Positions 49,479 through 58,725 of a stretch of 64,000 nt of DNA are shown here, one piece after another (positions within the stretch are counted from its first letter, which is position 1; every line of letters begins with the position of its first letter). This DNA comes from Pseudarthrobacter psychrotolerans. Lineage in GTDB: Bacteria; Actinomycetota; Actinomycetes; Actinomycetales; Micrococcaceae. Made by a program: the position numbers and the translations under genes. The DNA lies in the NCBI RefSeq assembly GCF_009911795.1, contig NZ_CP047898.1:2604001-2668000 (forward strand), read 5' to 3'. The notes below the pieces were generated by a model. That model did no database searches, had not been told where the DNA came from, and saw only the letters and a list, made by a program, of their open reading frames with translations.

Positions 49479-50813
49479 TTACTTGAAGAACTTCGGGGCG
49501 TTCTGCGCGATGGTGCTGTCCATCGTGCTGGTGAACTGTTCGGGCGTGATGTTGCCCTGGACCAGGAGCACGAGCTCCTGCTGCAGCCGGCCGTTGGTTG
49601 TCGGGTCAAGCTGGGTGTCCCACGGCATGGCCTGTTTGTCCCCAAGGTCGTTGGCCTTCTCCAGGGCCTTCTTGTACAAGGGCGTGGCGTTGGCCGGTAG
49701 TGCGGTCTCCACATTGGTGGTCGGCGAGAGCGCACCGGTGGCCGCGTATTCGGCCGGGTACTTCTTCAGGGCGAACTTCAGGAAGTCGCTGACGAGCGGG
49801 TCGTAGGTCTTGGAATTGACGGCCATGCCGATACCGGACGGGGAGACGAACTCATTGGCCGCGGTGACGGATCCTGCAGTGGTGGGCAGGGTGAAGAAGT
49901 CGATGTCATCGCGCACGTCAGGACTCAGCTTGTCCGTGGCCAGGCTTGGCAGTTCCCACGTGCCGATGTTGTACATCGCTGCCTGGCCGGAGGTGAACTG
50001 GTTCTGGGCGTCGGAATAGCCCTGCGATGAGAAGCCATCCTGGAAGCACTTGGCCTTGCCGAGCGACGCCAGCCATTCGACGGTCTTCTGGCCTGCGGGG
50101 TCCGAGAACTTCGCTTCGCCCTTCTTGAGCTTCTGGATGAAATCCGGCCCGGCTTCCCGGAACGGCTGGTAAGCCACGTACCGCTCAAGAGGCCATTGGT
50201 CCTGGCCGTCGATGGCGATGGGGGTGATGCCGGCAGCGCGCAGGGCGGTGCACATGGCGGGCATGTCATCGAGGGACGTCGGAACGGCAACCCCGGCCTT
50301 CTGCAGCAGGGCCTTGTTGTACCAGACGAACTCCAGCTCGAACTGGAACGGGATCATGTTCAGGGACCCGTCGTCGAACCGTTGGTAGTCCAGCGCGCTG
50401 GGCCGGTAGTCGTCGTAGACGTCCAGGGATTTCAGCAGCTTTTCGGCGTCAACCATTTTGCTTTGCTTAGCCAGCTGGTGGGCGAAAGGCGTGGCGTCGG
50501 TGTCGAAAAGCTCGGGGAGTTTGTTGGCCGCGGCCAGCGTCTCAAGCTTTTGGATGTAGGAGGGCCGGTCGGGTGTGGTGATGAGGTTCAGTTCGAAGCC
50601 CGGGTGGTCTTTGGCGTACTCGCCGGCGAGCTTCTTCATGATGTTGATGACGGCCCCGTCGGCCGGCCGGGAAAGCAGCCACGAGATTTCACGGGCCTTG
50701 ATCTCCCCGGTAGGGCTGACATTGGAAGGGTCACTGGAGCCTCCGCCGCCGCAGGCCGTCAAAGCCAGGGCGGTGACGGCTGCGACAGCGGCAGCACGGA
50801 ACAGTTTTTTCAT
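49479..50813 (-). CDS. substrate-binding lipoprotein of the GH32/GH1 operon
   Basis: A 444-residue family 1 solute-binding protein. The signal peptide starts MKKLFRAAAVAAV and ends in the lipobox LTAC at 18-21, followed by a Gly/Ser linker. The body has FTSGQAAMYNIGTWELPSLA, typical of these proteins. It is preceded by the GH32-like gene and followed by two permeases. Confidence 0.87.
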   Translation of the reverse strand: MKKLFRAAAVAAVTALALTACGGGGSSDPSNVSPTGEIKAREISWLLSRPADGAVINIMKKLAGEYAKDHPGFELNLITTPDRPSYIQKLETLAAANKLPELFDTDATPFAHQLAKQSKMVDAEKLLKSLDVYDDYRPSALDYQRFDDGSLNMIPFQFELEFVWYNKALLQKAGVAVPTSLDDMPAMCTALRAAGITPIAIDGQDQWPLERYVAYQPFREAGPDFIQKLKKGEAKFSDPAGQKTVEWLASLGKAKCFQDGFSSQGYSDAQNQFTSGQAAMYNIGTWELPSLATDKLSPDVRDDIDFFTLPTTAGSVTAANEFVSPSGIGMAVNSKTYDPLVSDFLKFALKKYPAEYAATGALSPTTNVETALPANATPLYKKALEKANDLGDKQAMPWDTQLDPTTNGRLQQELVLLVQGNITPEQFTSTMDSTIAQNAPKFFK

Positions 50814-50860
50814 GAGGGCAATCTCCCTTGATTGGAACAGAGGATGAGGGCGGTGCGTAT

Positions 50861-52303
50861 TTAGTTGTCGGTGCGCTGACGTATTTCAAGTTCGGTGACG
50901 GTGACGGATCCTTCGCCGGCAAAAACGCCGATCCGCCCCGCGGGCAAGTCGTAGATCCTGGTGCTGAGAGCCACCTGCCGGTCCAGGACAGCAACGCAGA
51001 TGTCGCCGTCGGTGATGACTTCCAGGGTGTGTTCGCCGGGGGCAAGATGGCACGGGCGTTCCAGTTCGATGTTGAACGGAACGTCACCGGAGACATTCCA
51101 TTGCGCGTCACCGGTGCTGGTCCGTGGCCATCGGTCGAAGACGAGCCTGCCGCGCTTCGGTTCCAGGCGCAGGACGTAGGACCGGTCACCGTCCGGGCCT
51201 GAGCGCAGCAGAAGACCGCATTCCGTGGTCCCGGGCTCAATGTCCAGCACTGCCTTCGCGTAAAACTGGCCGAGCAGCTCTTCCGTCGAGACGACGGCGG
51301 TGTAGCCGTCCGGGACGTGAAGCCGGGTGGGCAGTTCGTGCGCCAGGGACACCGGAACGTCATCCCAGAAGCTGTCCACGAGTTCGTCGGCGAAGGCGAA
51401 GCCAAGCGTTCCGTCTGGGTTTTGCCGTGCCTCCAGCACGGACATCGTGCCTGCCCACTGCCAGGGTCCGTCGTCGCTGTTGCCTTCCTTGCTGGCGATC
51501 CAGCCGAAAAAGAAGCGGCGCCCGTCACGCTCTGCGGTCTTTGAGGCGTAGTAGCCGCGCCCGTCGACGCTGTCCAGGTCCGGTACCGTCCACGGGCCGT
51601 CGGGGCTCTTGGCCATGCGGTACCGGGTGGTGAACGATTCCGAGAACTCCGAGTAGACCATGTACCACCAGTCACCCCACGCGAAGACATCCGGGCATTC
51701 ATGCGTGATGTAGCGGCGCGGATCCCAAAACGGTTCGGTGTGCCGCCAGGTCATCAGGTCACTGGACACGCACTGCGCGATTACGCCGCGGCGGCGTTCC
51801 GGTCCGGCGGAGTGCCGTGCCGCCAACAGCATCCGCCACTGGCCTGCGGCTTCATCCCGGAAGACGAACGGATCCCGCCAGTCCCCGGATTCATAGCCGT
51901 CCGGGGCGCCGAAAGTAAGCTCCGGGTGCTTCACCCAGGTCTGCATACCATCGGTGCTCGTTGCTTGCATAACGAGTTGCAGTGGCGCGCCGTCCGGTCC
52001 GAGGTTCCGTGGGTTCTGTCCCGTATAGAACAGGTGGTGAATGCCGGCTTCATCGACAACTACGCTGCCCGTGTAGGCATTGAAATCCAGATCGGTTGCG
52101 CTTCCGTGCTGGAGCGAAACGCCCCGGTCTTCAAACTGCGTGAGGTCTTTGGTGGTGACGAGGTTCCATGAGGTTCCCGGTTTCGGGTCCGAGCGGACCT
52201 CGTGAAGGTAGAAGAGCCAGAACTCCCCGTCCTTCTCGAAGGGGATGAGGTCGCCAACCCAGCCGTCGGCGGGCTGGAAGAAAACTGAGCGTTTCATCGG
52301 CAC
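50861..52303 (-). CDS. GH32-like glycoside hydrolase
   Basis: A 480-residue two-domain enzyme: a five-bladed beta-propeller then a beta-sandwich. RDP (DWRDPFVF) and ECPD (HECPDVFAWGDWW) are the GH32 transition-state and acid/base motifs. The first motif is not the usual NDPNG but QPADGWVGDLIPF, whose Asp in VGD probably replaces the nucleophile. No signal peptide is seen, so it acts inside the cell. It may start at GTG 52303 or ATG 52297. It heads the operon, so its activity defines the substrate (fructoside-type, inferred). Confidence 0.8.
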   Translation of the reverse strand: MPMKRSVFFQPADGWVGDLIPFEKDGEFWLFYLHEVRSDPKPGTSWNLVTTKDLTQFEDRGVSLQHGSATDLDFNAYTGSVVVDEAGIHHLFYTGQNPRNLGPDGAPLQLVMQATSTDGMQTWVKHPELTFGAPDGYESGDWRDPFVFRDEAAGQWRMLLAARHSAGPERRRGVIAQCVSSDLMTWRHTEPFWDPRRYITHECPDVFAWGDWWYMVYSEFSESFTTRYRMAKSPDGPWTVPDLDSVDGRGYYASKTAERDGRRFFFGWIASKEGNSDDGPWQWAGTMSVLEARQNPDGTLGFAFADELVDSFWDDVPVSLAHELPTRLHVPDGYTAVVSTEELLGQFYAKAVLDIEPGTTECGLLLRSGPDGDRSYVLRLEPKRGRLVFDRWPRTSTGDAQWNVSGDVPFNIELERPCHLAPGEHTLEVITDGDICVAVLDRQVALSTRIYDLPAGRIGVFAGEGSVTVTELEIRQRTDN

Positions 52304-52317
52304 TGATGTCCATTCTG

Positions 52318-52375
52318 CTAAAGCGTTTGATCACCCAACGGTAGCGCCGGGATTGAGTTTGATCAAGCGTTTTAG
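52318..52375. promoter_or_regulatory. two LacI-type operators in inverted orientation
   Basis: CTAAAGCGTTTGATCA at 52318-52333 and TGATCAAGCGTTTTAG at 52360-52375 are inverted copies of each other with 14 of 16 positions matching. Each is a CG-centred imperfect palindrome of LacI type. They flank the likely promoter between the GH32-like gene and the divergent AAA+ gene, with centres 42 bp apart, about four helical turns. Confidence 0.7.
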
Positions 52376-52432
52376 CAATATTGATTTTGTGCATTCGCTG
52401 GTCTTATTCGGGCGCCCTGCTAGGGTCTGTGC

Positions 52433-53908
52433 ATGGATGAAAAACTGGGGAAGTTCATCGACGATTTTTCCGCGCTGGTTGAGCTGGCGCAGGCCGGAAG
52501 CCACCGGCAGCAGGCGGGCAAACAGCTGCTGGAGGCGCTGACCGACCACCTGGCTGAGCCGGCTGAAGGCCTCTCCGTGGTGGTGGAAAATATCCCGCCC
52601 CACCGGTTTGTGGACGCGGACATCCTGATGGCGGAGTTTGCCGGCCAGGATCCGGACAGCCGGCTGGTGGGCATCGGCGGCGCCCAGCGGCACCACCAGA
52701 CACTCAGCGACATGATTCAGCAGTCGCAGCTGTTTCCCCAGTTTCCGCTGTCCCAGCCCGACTACACCAACCTCGCTGTGGGACCCGAGACGCAGCGCCA
52801 GGCGGTGGCCATGGGGCTCTGGCTCTTCAGTTTCGAAGGCCACCGGCTGGCTGTCTTTCAGCGCGACGGGGACCCGCGGACCGGGCGTCAAACGGCCACC
52901 TTGGAAGTGCTGGCAACCGGGCAGGGAACAGCCAACGAGTTCCTGGCCGAGTTCCGTCTCCGGATGGACAACAACAGCGTCCTCAAGGGCCAGGTCATCT
53001 CCCTGGTGATGTCCGAGTATGGGCCGAGCACGGCGGGGGTGACGTTCCACCGCCGCCCCGGCCTCCCGGCGTCGGACGTTATCCTGCCCGACGGCCTCCT
53101 GCAGAAGGTCGCAGACCACACCGTGGGCATCGCCACGCATCGGGCGTCCTTGGAGCAGCACGGCCAGCACCTCAAACGCGGCATCCTGCTGTACGGCCGG
53201 CCGGGGACCGGCAAAACGCACACCGTGCGGCACTTGCTGAGCCAGAGTGAAGGCTCGACGGCGATCCTCCTCTCGGGCGGTTCACTCGCCAGGATCTCCG
53301 AGGCCGCGCGCATGGCCCGCGCGCTGCAGCCCTCGATTGTGGTGCTGGAGGACTGCGACCTGATCGCTGAGGACCGGAGTTTCGGGCACGGGCCGCAGCC
53401 GCTGCTTTTTGAGGTGCTGGACGCCATGGATGGCCTGGACAACGACGCCGACGTCGCGTTTGTGCTCACCACCAACCGGCCGGACATGCTGGAGCGGGCG
53501 CTGGCGCAGCGCCCTGGCCGGGTGGACCTTGCGGTGGAGATCCCGCTGCCGGCCCATGTCGAGCGGGTCCGGCTGCTGGAACTCTACGGCCGCCTCGTGG
53601 CGTTCAGCCCGGCGGCGCTGGATGCCGCCGCGGAACGGACGGCGGGAACCACCGCATCCTTTGCCCGGGAACTGGTCCGGCGGGCAGTGGTGGCGGCGGC
53701 ACTGGATGACGCGCCGGTGTCTGATGCCCATCTGGCGGCCGCCGTGGAGGACCTGATGGCCGACGCAGAAACCCTCACCCGCAGCCTGCTGGGCAGCGGC
53801 ACGGACGCGGCCGGCGCGCCGGGAATTCCGGGTTTCCCGGGGCCAGGCATGCCTGGGCCGGGGATCCCCGGGCCGGGATTTCCAGGGCCAGGCCGCTCAG
53901 GACCCTAG
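52433..53908 (+). CDS. AAA+ ATPase with Pro/Gly-rich tail
   Basis: A 491-residue protein. The N-terminal half is unassigned; the C-terminal half is a single AAA+ module. Walker A is LYGRPGTGKTHT, Walker B is IVVLEDCDLI, sensor 1 is VLTTNRPDML and the arginine-finger region is ALAQRPGRVDLAVEIP. The last 33 residues are a Pro/Gly-rich repeat (GIPGFPGPGMPGPGIPGPGF). The partner or substrate is unknown. Its 3' end overlaps the convergent MmcQ-like gene by 12 bp. Confidence 0.85.
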   Translation: MDEKLGKFIDDFSALVELAQAGSHRQQAGKQLLEALTDHLAEPAEGLSVVVENIPPHRFVDADILMAEFAGQDPDSRLVGIGGAQRHHQTLSDMIQQSQLFPQFPLSQPDYTNLAVGPETQRQAVAMGLWLFSFEGHRLAVFQRDGDPRTGRQTATLEVLATGQGTANEFLAEFRLRMDNNSVLKGQVISLVMSEYGPSTAGVTFHRRPGLPASDVILPDGLLQKVADHTVGIATHRASLEQHGQHLKRGILLYGRPGTGKTHTVRHLLSQSEGSTAILLSGGSLARISEAARMARALQPSIVVLEDCDLIAEDRSFGHGPQPLLFEVLDAMDGLDNDADVAFVLTTNRPDMLERALAQRPGRVDLAVEIPLPAHVERVRLLELYGRLVAFSPAALDAAAERTAGTTASFARELVRRAVVAAALDDAPVSDAHLAAAVEDLMADAETLTRSLLGSGTDAAGAPGIPGFPGPGMPGPGIPGPGFPGPGRSGP

Positions 53909-54205
53909 GCCGCCCGCCAGCCGGTAGGACTCCTCGAGCAGTTCGCCGAGTTCCTCGGTGCCGATGCGGGGCAGCCGGACCAGCACCAGCTGCGGCGATC
54001 GCTCGTGGTGCGGCGTCCAGAAATACGTTTCGGGTTCCGTGCCGGCCAGGGCCTCCCGCTCCGTGGTCTTCACCGTCATCACGCCGTCCTCCCACATGCG
54101 TGCCATCAGCGTCTTCGCGAACCAGGCGGGCTGGTCCCAGCTGCTGCGTTCGGTGACACCGGGCAGTGCCAGGCACATCCTGCGTACATCGTCCTCGGTT
54201 GCCAT
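53897..54205 (-). CDS. MmcQ/YjbR-family protein
   Basis: A 102-residue protein of the MmcQ/YjbR (double-wing, CyaY-like fold) family: DVRRMCLALPGVTERSSWDQ at the start, then MTVKTTEREALAG and PQLVLVRLPRIGTEELGELL. ATG 54205 is chosen; the longer frame is a shadow. It lies 5 bases after the PAP2 gene. Its function is unknown. Confidence 0.82.
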   Translation of the reverse strand: MATEDDVRRMCLALPGVTERSSWDQPAWFAKTLMARMWEDGVMTVKTTEREALAGTEPETYFWTPHHERSPQLVLVRLPRIGTEELGELLEESYRLAGGLGS

Positions 54206-54210
54206 CGCGG

Positions 54211-54989
54211 CTAGTCGCCTGGCGCGTCGGCCTTGGAGAGTTCGCCCGTGATCCGTTCGCCGGGGATCCGGGCGGTCCGCCACGTGTCCAAGGCGATGAC
54301 GGCACCGAGGATCAGCAGCGAGAGCGTAATCGAGGCCAGCGCGTCGCTGAGCCAGTGGTAGCCGAGGTACAGGCGGCTCAGCGAGGCCAGGAACATACCG
54401 ATGCCCGCACCCACGAAGCCCAAGACGGCTGACCTCGGGTTTTCCCGTCGCGAGAAAACCAGGAAAGTGGTCACCAGCAGGAAGTCGCAGGCACCCAGGA
54501 CGTGACCGGACGGGAACGAGAAGGTGTGGTCGGCGCCGAACAGCATCAGTTCCACGGGCGGCCGCGAGCGCTGGATGATCGCCAGGATGATCTGGGATAT
54601 CACGACGCCGGTGAGCATGGCGGCGGCGAGCACGATGGGCCGCCAGGCGTGCTTCGCCGCGAATCCCCAGACCACCGTCACCACCAGCACGATAATGGGC
54701 AGGGCGACGGGACCGAAGACAATCGCGAGGAAGATCATCACGGCAGTGAGGGTGTCTGACCGGAGCGAGAGCAGCCAGTCGCGGATTGGTTCGTCGGGAC
54801 CCCACGGGCCTGTGTTGCTCTGAAGGACGCCCACCAGCATCGCGACAAACAGCAAAGTCCCCACGCTCATCAGCACCACCGCCGTCCGGTACAGCCCCTC
54901 CGCGCGGCCGGTTCCATGAAGCGTTCCTCCACCACGAACTTGTCATGGAAGGTCCGCCAACGACTGTTCTTGCCTGCCTGCTCTGCCAC
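54211..54989 (-). CDS. PAP2-family phosphatase, frame broken near N-terminus
   Basis: A membrane lipid phosphatase with six helices. The motifs are IIQRSRPPVELML (K/R-X6-RP type), HTFSFPSGHVLG and SRLYLGYHWLSD with the catalytic His. The conventional ORF starts at GTG 54879, but upstream frame GTG 54989 reads ...RTFHDKFVVEERFMEPAARR and runs into the enzyme if one base is added in the C4 run at 54895-54898. That gives 259 residues with a cytoplasmic N-terminal extension. It is probably a sequencing error. Confidence 0.78.
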
Positions 54990-55121
54990 TTGTTTTTCCG
55001 TCCCGCGCCGTAATGGAGTCTGCCTAAGGTGAAGATTATCCCTTCTGCCCGGTGTTGGCCCTGCTCTTTACTACGGCGGCTCCCCACCGGGCACGTCAGC
55101 CCGCCGGGGTAGCCTGACTTG

Positions 55122-56230
55122 ATGGGCGCGATGAATGAGCTGATCAACCGGCAGGGAGTGGATACACTCGCCGGAATCCTTGCTGAGGCCGCTCCAGGAA
55201 CGCACTGGCCGCACGTCGCTGCTGCCGCCGCAAACTTGGACGAGTTGAGCCTGCGCGGCCGGACGGATGCTGTGAGCAGTGCGCTGCTGGCGGACGTGCG
55301 GCAGCTTCCGGATCCGGGATATCCGACGGCGGCACGCATCTTCCGGAGCGCCCTTTCCGGCGCCGGTTTCACGGGGTGGGTCCTCTGGCCGGTATCCGAA
55401 ACGGCCGTCACGCTTACCCTCGACTCACGCACAGCACCTGACTTTGACGACTGCCTGTCCCTCCTGGCCGAACTGACCCCGAGGCTCACCGGCGAGTTCG
55501 CTATCCGCCGACTGCTGGCCGCGGAACTGGAGCGTTCCCTACAGATCATCCAGGGCTGGACCGGACATCATGACCAGCACGTCAGGCGGCTGGCCAGCGA
55601 GGGGACGCGGCCGTACCTCCCCTGGGCGGTGCGTGTACCCGCCGTCGTGCTTCATCCGGAGGCCACCCTCCCCATCCTGGACGCCCTCTACCGGGACCCT
55701 TCGGAGTACGTGCGGCGCTCGGTGGCGAACCATCTCAACGATCTGGCCCGGCACGCACCCGCCCTGGTAGTGGCGACGGCGGGTCGCTGGCTGGCCGCCC
55801 CGGACGCCAACACCGCATGGGTGGTCAGGCATGGCCTGCGGACGCTGATCAAGAAGGCCCACCCCGGTGCACTCGCGCTGCAGGGGTTCACGCCGGCGTC
55901 GGTGGCTGTCACCGGGCCCAGGCTGGACAGGAACTCGGTGGCCATGCCGGGTGAACTGGCTTTCGACTTCGCGATCGCCAACACCGGAAACGGCGATGCC
56001 CAGCTCGCCGTGGACTACGTGGTCCACTACGCCAAAGCCAACGGCACGCAATCGGCCAAGGTCTTCAAGATCGCGGCGCTCACCCTGGCGGCCGGTGAGA
56101 CCCGCACACTCTCGAAGCGTCATGCCTTCCGGCAGATGACCACCCGGGTGCACCACCCGGGGTCCACGCCTTGGAACTGCAAATCAACGGGATCCGGCAC
56201 GGGCACACGGAGTTTGAGCTGCATCTATGA
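55122..56230 (+). CDS. HEAT-repeat protein (DNA alkylation repair-like), frame broken
   Basis: A protein of the AlkD-like HEAT-repeat type, for example DPSEYVRRSVANHLNDLARH and WVVRHGLRTLIKKAHPGALA. The frame is lost after KRHAFRQMTTRVHHPG; the next frame continues VHALELQINGIRHGHTEFEL and stops at 56230. One extra G in the G4 run at 56159-56162 restores 369 residues. Glycosylase activity on alkylated bases is inferred only from family. ATG 55122 or ATG 55131 may start it. Confidence 0.8.
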
Positions 56231-56364
56231 GCTATCCCCATCGGTTGGTGGGGGGCACTGCGGGTACCTGTATCGACAGCCACTCCCACTCATCCGGAAT
56301 GTGCGGTTGGCTATTAGAGGAACACCCGGGCTTCTGCCCCTGACGAAGTGATGAGGAAACGAAA

Positions 56365-57402
56365 ATGCGAGCAACCATCATGTATGGCGCCGGTGACGTG
56401 CGCGTGGAGAACGTGCCCGATCCCGTCATCCAGAATCCGACCGACGCCATCGTGCGGATCGTCAATTCCTGCATCTGCGGCTCCGACCTGCACCCCTACC
56501 ACGGCATGCCCCCCTCCCGGCAGGGCAGCCCCATGGGCCACGAGTTCATCGGCGTCGTCGAGGAAACGGGCAAGGACGTGTCCACCCTGAAGAAGGGGGA
56601 CTTCGTCATCGCCCCGTTTGCCTGGTCCGACGGGACCTGCGATTTCTGCCGCGAAGGCCTGCAGACGTCCTGCCGCCACGGCGGGTTCTGGGCCTCCGGC
56701 GGGATTGGCGGCGCCCAGGCCGAGGCCGTCCGCGTCCCGTTCGCCGATGGCACCCTGGTCAAGGCCCCGGTGGGTGAGGACAGCGGGCTGCTGCCCTCGC
56801 TCCTGACGCTCTCCGATGTCTACGGCACCGGCTACCACGCCGCCATCAAGGCAGGCGTCAACGCACGAACCACTGTCACGGTCATCGGTGACGGCGCGGT
56901 CGGATTGATGGCGGTGCTGTCCGCCAAGCAGCTGGGTGCCGAACAGATCATCCTGATGGGCCGGCACAAGGCCCGCACCGACCTGGGCATCGAATACGGC
57001 GCCACCGACGTCGTCGCCGAGCGCGGTGAGGCCGGGATCGAGAAGGTCCGCGAGCTCAGCGGCGGCGACGGAACACACACCGTCCTCGAGTGCGTGGGGC
57101 ACCGCCCGGCGTACGACCAGGCCCTCGGCGTGATCCGCCCGGGCGGCGTCATCAGCCGCGTGGGCGTGCCGCAGTACGAGGACGCGCCGATCGGTTTCGG
57201 CTCCATGTTCGGCCCCAACATCACACTCACCGGCGGCCCGGCCCCCGTCCGCGCCTACATCGAGACGCTGCTGCCCGGCGTCCTTGACGGCACCGTGAAC
57301 CCGGGCAAGGTGTTCGACCGCACCATCAGCCTGAACGAGGTGCCCGACGGCTACCGCGCCATGGATTCCCGCGAGGCCCTGAAGGTCCTCGTCCGTCCAT
57401 AG
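56365..57402 (+). CDS. zinc-dependent alcohol dehydrogenase
   Basis: A 345-residue MDR-family oxidoreductase. Catalytic zinc ligands are Cys in SCICGSDLHPYHG and His/Glu in GHEFIGVVEE. The cofactor-binding TVIGDGAVGLMAVLSAKQLG follows. The structural zinc site has the partial set GTCDFCREGLQTSCRHG. It is the first gene of a three-gene operon with an SDR and a cupin. The alcohol or aldehyde substrate is not known. Confidence 0.88.
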   Translation: MRATIMYGAGDVRVENVPDPVIQNPTDAIVRIVNSCICGSDLHPYHGMPPSRQGSPMGHEFIGVVEETGKDVSTLKKGDFVIAPFAWSDGTCDFCREGLQTSCRHGGFWASGGIGGAQAEAVRVPFADGTLVKAPVGEDSGLLPSLLTLSDVYGTGYHAAIKAGVNARTTVTVIGDGAVGLMAVLSAKQLGAEQIILMGRHKARTDLGIEYGATDVVAERGEAGIEKVRELSGGDGTHTVLECVGHRPAYDQALGVIRPGGVISRVGVPQYEDAPIGFGSMFGPNITLTGGPAPVRAYIETLLPGVLDGTVNPGKVFDRTISLNEVPDGYRAMDSREALKVLVRP

Positions 57403-57426
57403 CGTCACTCTCGAAAGGAAACAACC

Positions 57427-58266
57427 ATGGCTACCTGGCTCATCACAGGGTGCTCGACCGGACTCGGCCGCGCACTCGCCCAAACCGTGCTTGCGCACGG
57501 CCACAACGCCGTCGTCACCGCACGGAGCGTCACCACTGTGGAAGACATAGCGGCCGCTTATCCGGACACCGCCCTGCCCCTTCCGCTTGACGTCACCAAC
57601 AGCGGAGAGATCGACTCGGCGGTACAGCAGGCCCGGGCACGCTTCGGCGGCATCGACGTGCTGGTCAACAACGCCGGCTACGGCTACCGCTCCGCAGTTG
57701 AAGAAGCGGACGACGCCGACATCCGGCAATTGTTCGACACGAACGTCTTCGGCGCAGTGGACATGATCAAAGCGGTCCTCCCGGGAATGCGCGCGAACCG
57801 TTCAGGATCCATCCTGAACATTTCCTCCATCGGAGCGCGGATCTCACCGCCCGGATCCGGCTACTACTCCGCAAGCAAGGCAGCCCTGGAGGGCCTGTCC
57901 GGATCCCTCCACAACGAACTGCAGCCACTCGGGATCAACGTCACCGTTATCGAGCCCGGCGCGTTCCGCACCGACTTCGCGGGCCGCTCGCTGACCCAGT
58001 CAGCCACGCCAATTGAGGACTACGCGGAGACAGCCGGGAAACGCCGCAAGGAAAACGATAAGATGCACGGCACCCAGCAGGGCGACCCCGTCAAGGCAGC
58101 GGAAGCCATCCTGGCGGTTGCCGCAAGCCCGAACCCGCCGTCCCTGCTGGTGCTCGGCAGTGACGCCTTCAACGCATTTGCCGCCGTCGCCCAGGCACAG
58201 CGCACCGAACTGGACCAATGGCGGGACCTCAGCCTCAGCACGGACATCGAAAGAGAACAACCATGA
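57427..58266 (+). CDS. short-chain dehydrogenase/reductase
   Basis: A 279-residue SDR. The cofactor site is LITGCSTGLGRALA and the catalytic set is Ser in ILNISSIGARISP plus YYSASKAALEGLS. It is preceded by GAAAGGA and overlaps the cupin gene by ATGA. It acts with the ADH upstream on an unidentified pathway. Confidence 0.9.
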   Translation: MATWLITGCSTGLGRALAQTVLAHGHNAVVTARSVTTVEDIAAAYPDTALPLPLDVTNSGEIDSAVQQARARFGGIDVLVNNAGYGYRSAVEEADDADIRQLFDTNVFGAVDMIKAVLPGMRANRSGSILNISSIGARISPPGSGYYSASKAALEGLSGSLHNELQPLGINVTVIEPGAFRTDFAGRSLTQSATPIEDYAETAGKRRKENDKMHGTQQGDPVKAAEAILAVAASPNPPSLLVLGSDAFNAFAAVAQAQRTELDQWRDLSLSTDIEREQP

Positions 58267-58673
58267 GCACAAAGAAGCAACCGAAGACCCCCACCGTCAA
58301 GGGACCCGAGGACTGGTTTACCGGCGACGTTTACTTCAACGCGTACTACTCCGGCCAGCAACCGTCCCGCGCCCGGCTGAATCTGGTGCGCTTCACCCCC
58401 GGCGCGCACACCGCCTGGCACAAGCACGCCGTCGGGCAGACCCTGCATGTCACGGAAGGCATCGGGTACGTGCAGTCGAGGGGGGAAGGGCTGATCGAGC
58501 TGCACCCCGGCGATACCGTCTACACACCCGCGGACGAGTGGCACTGGCACGGCGCAACGGAAGGCAACTTCATGTGCCACCTCGCCCTGTGGGAAGCTCC
58601 CGTGGACGGCGACGAGCCCGAAACAGTCTGGGGTGCCAAGCTCACGGCCGACGAATACCCCTCCACGACGTAG
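58263..58673 (+). CDS. cupin-domain protein
   Basis: A 136-residue single cupin domain. Metal-binding His residues lie in GAHTAWHKHAVGQTLHVTEG, and the second cupin motif in GDTVYTPADEWHWHGA. Similar proteins are often annotated as quercetin dioxygenase-like or YhhW-like. The ATG overlaps the stop codon of the SDR gene. Confidence 0.88.
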   Translation: MSTKKQPKTPTVKGPEDWFTGDVYFNAYYSGQQPSRARLNLVRFTPGAHTAWHKHAVGQTLHVTEGIGYVQSRGEGLIELHPGDTVYTPADEWHWHGATEGNFMCHLALWEAPVDGDEPETVWGAKLTADEYPSTT

Positions 58674-58684
58674 GAAGACGACAG

Positions 58685-58725
58685 GCACCCGCAGTAAGGC
58701 CGCAGCGCGGCGTTACTGCGGGTGC
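58685..58725. terminator. bidirectional terminator between cupin and XRE genes
   Basis: GCACCCGCAGTAA (58685-58697) pairs perfectly with 58713-58725, and the inner GCCGC/GCGGC extends the stem almost to a three-base loop; TTT follows. The right arm covers the stop codon of the convergent regulator gene. Confidence 0.8.
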
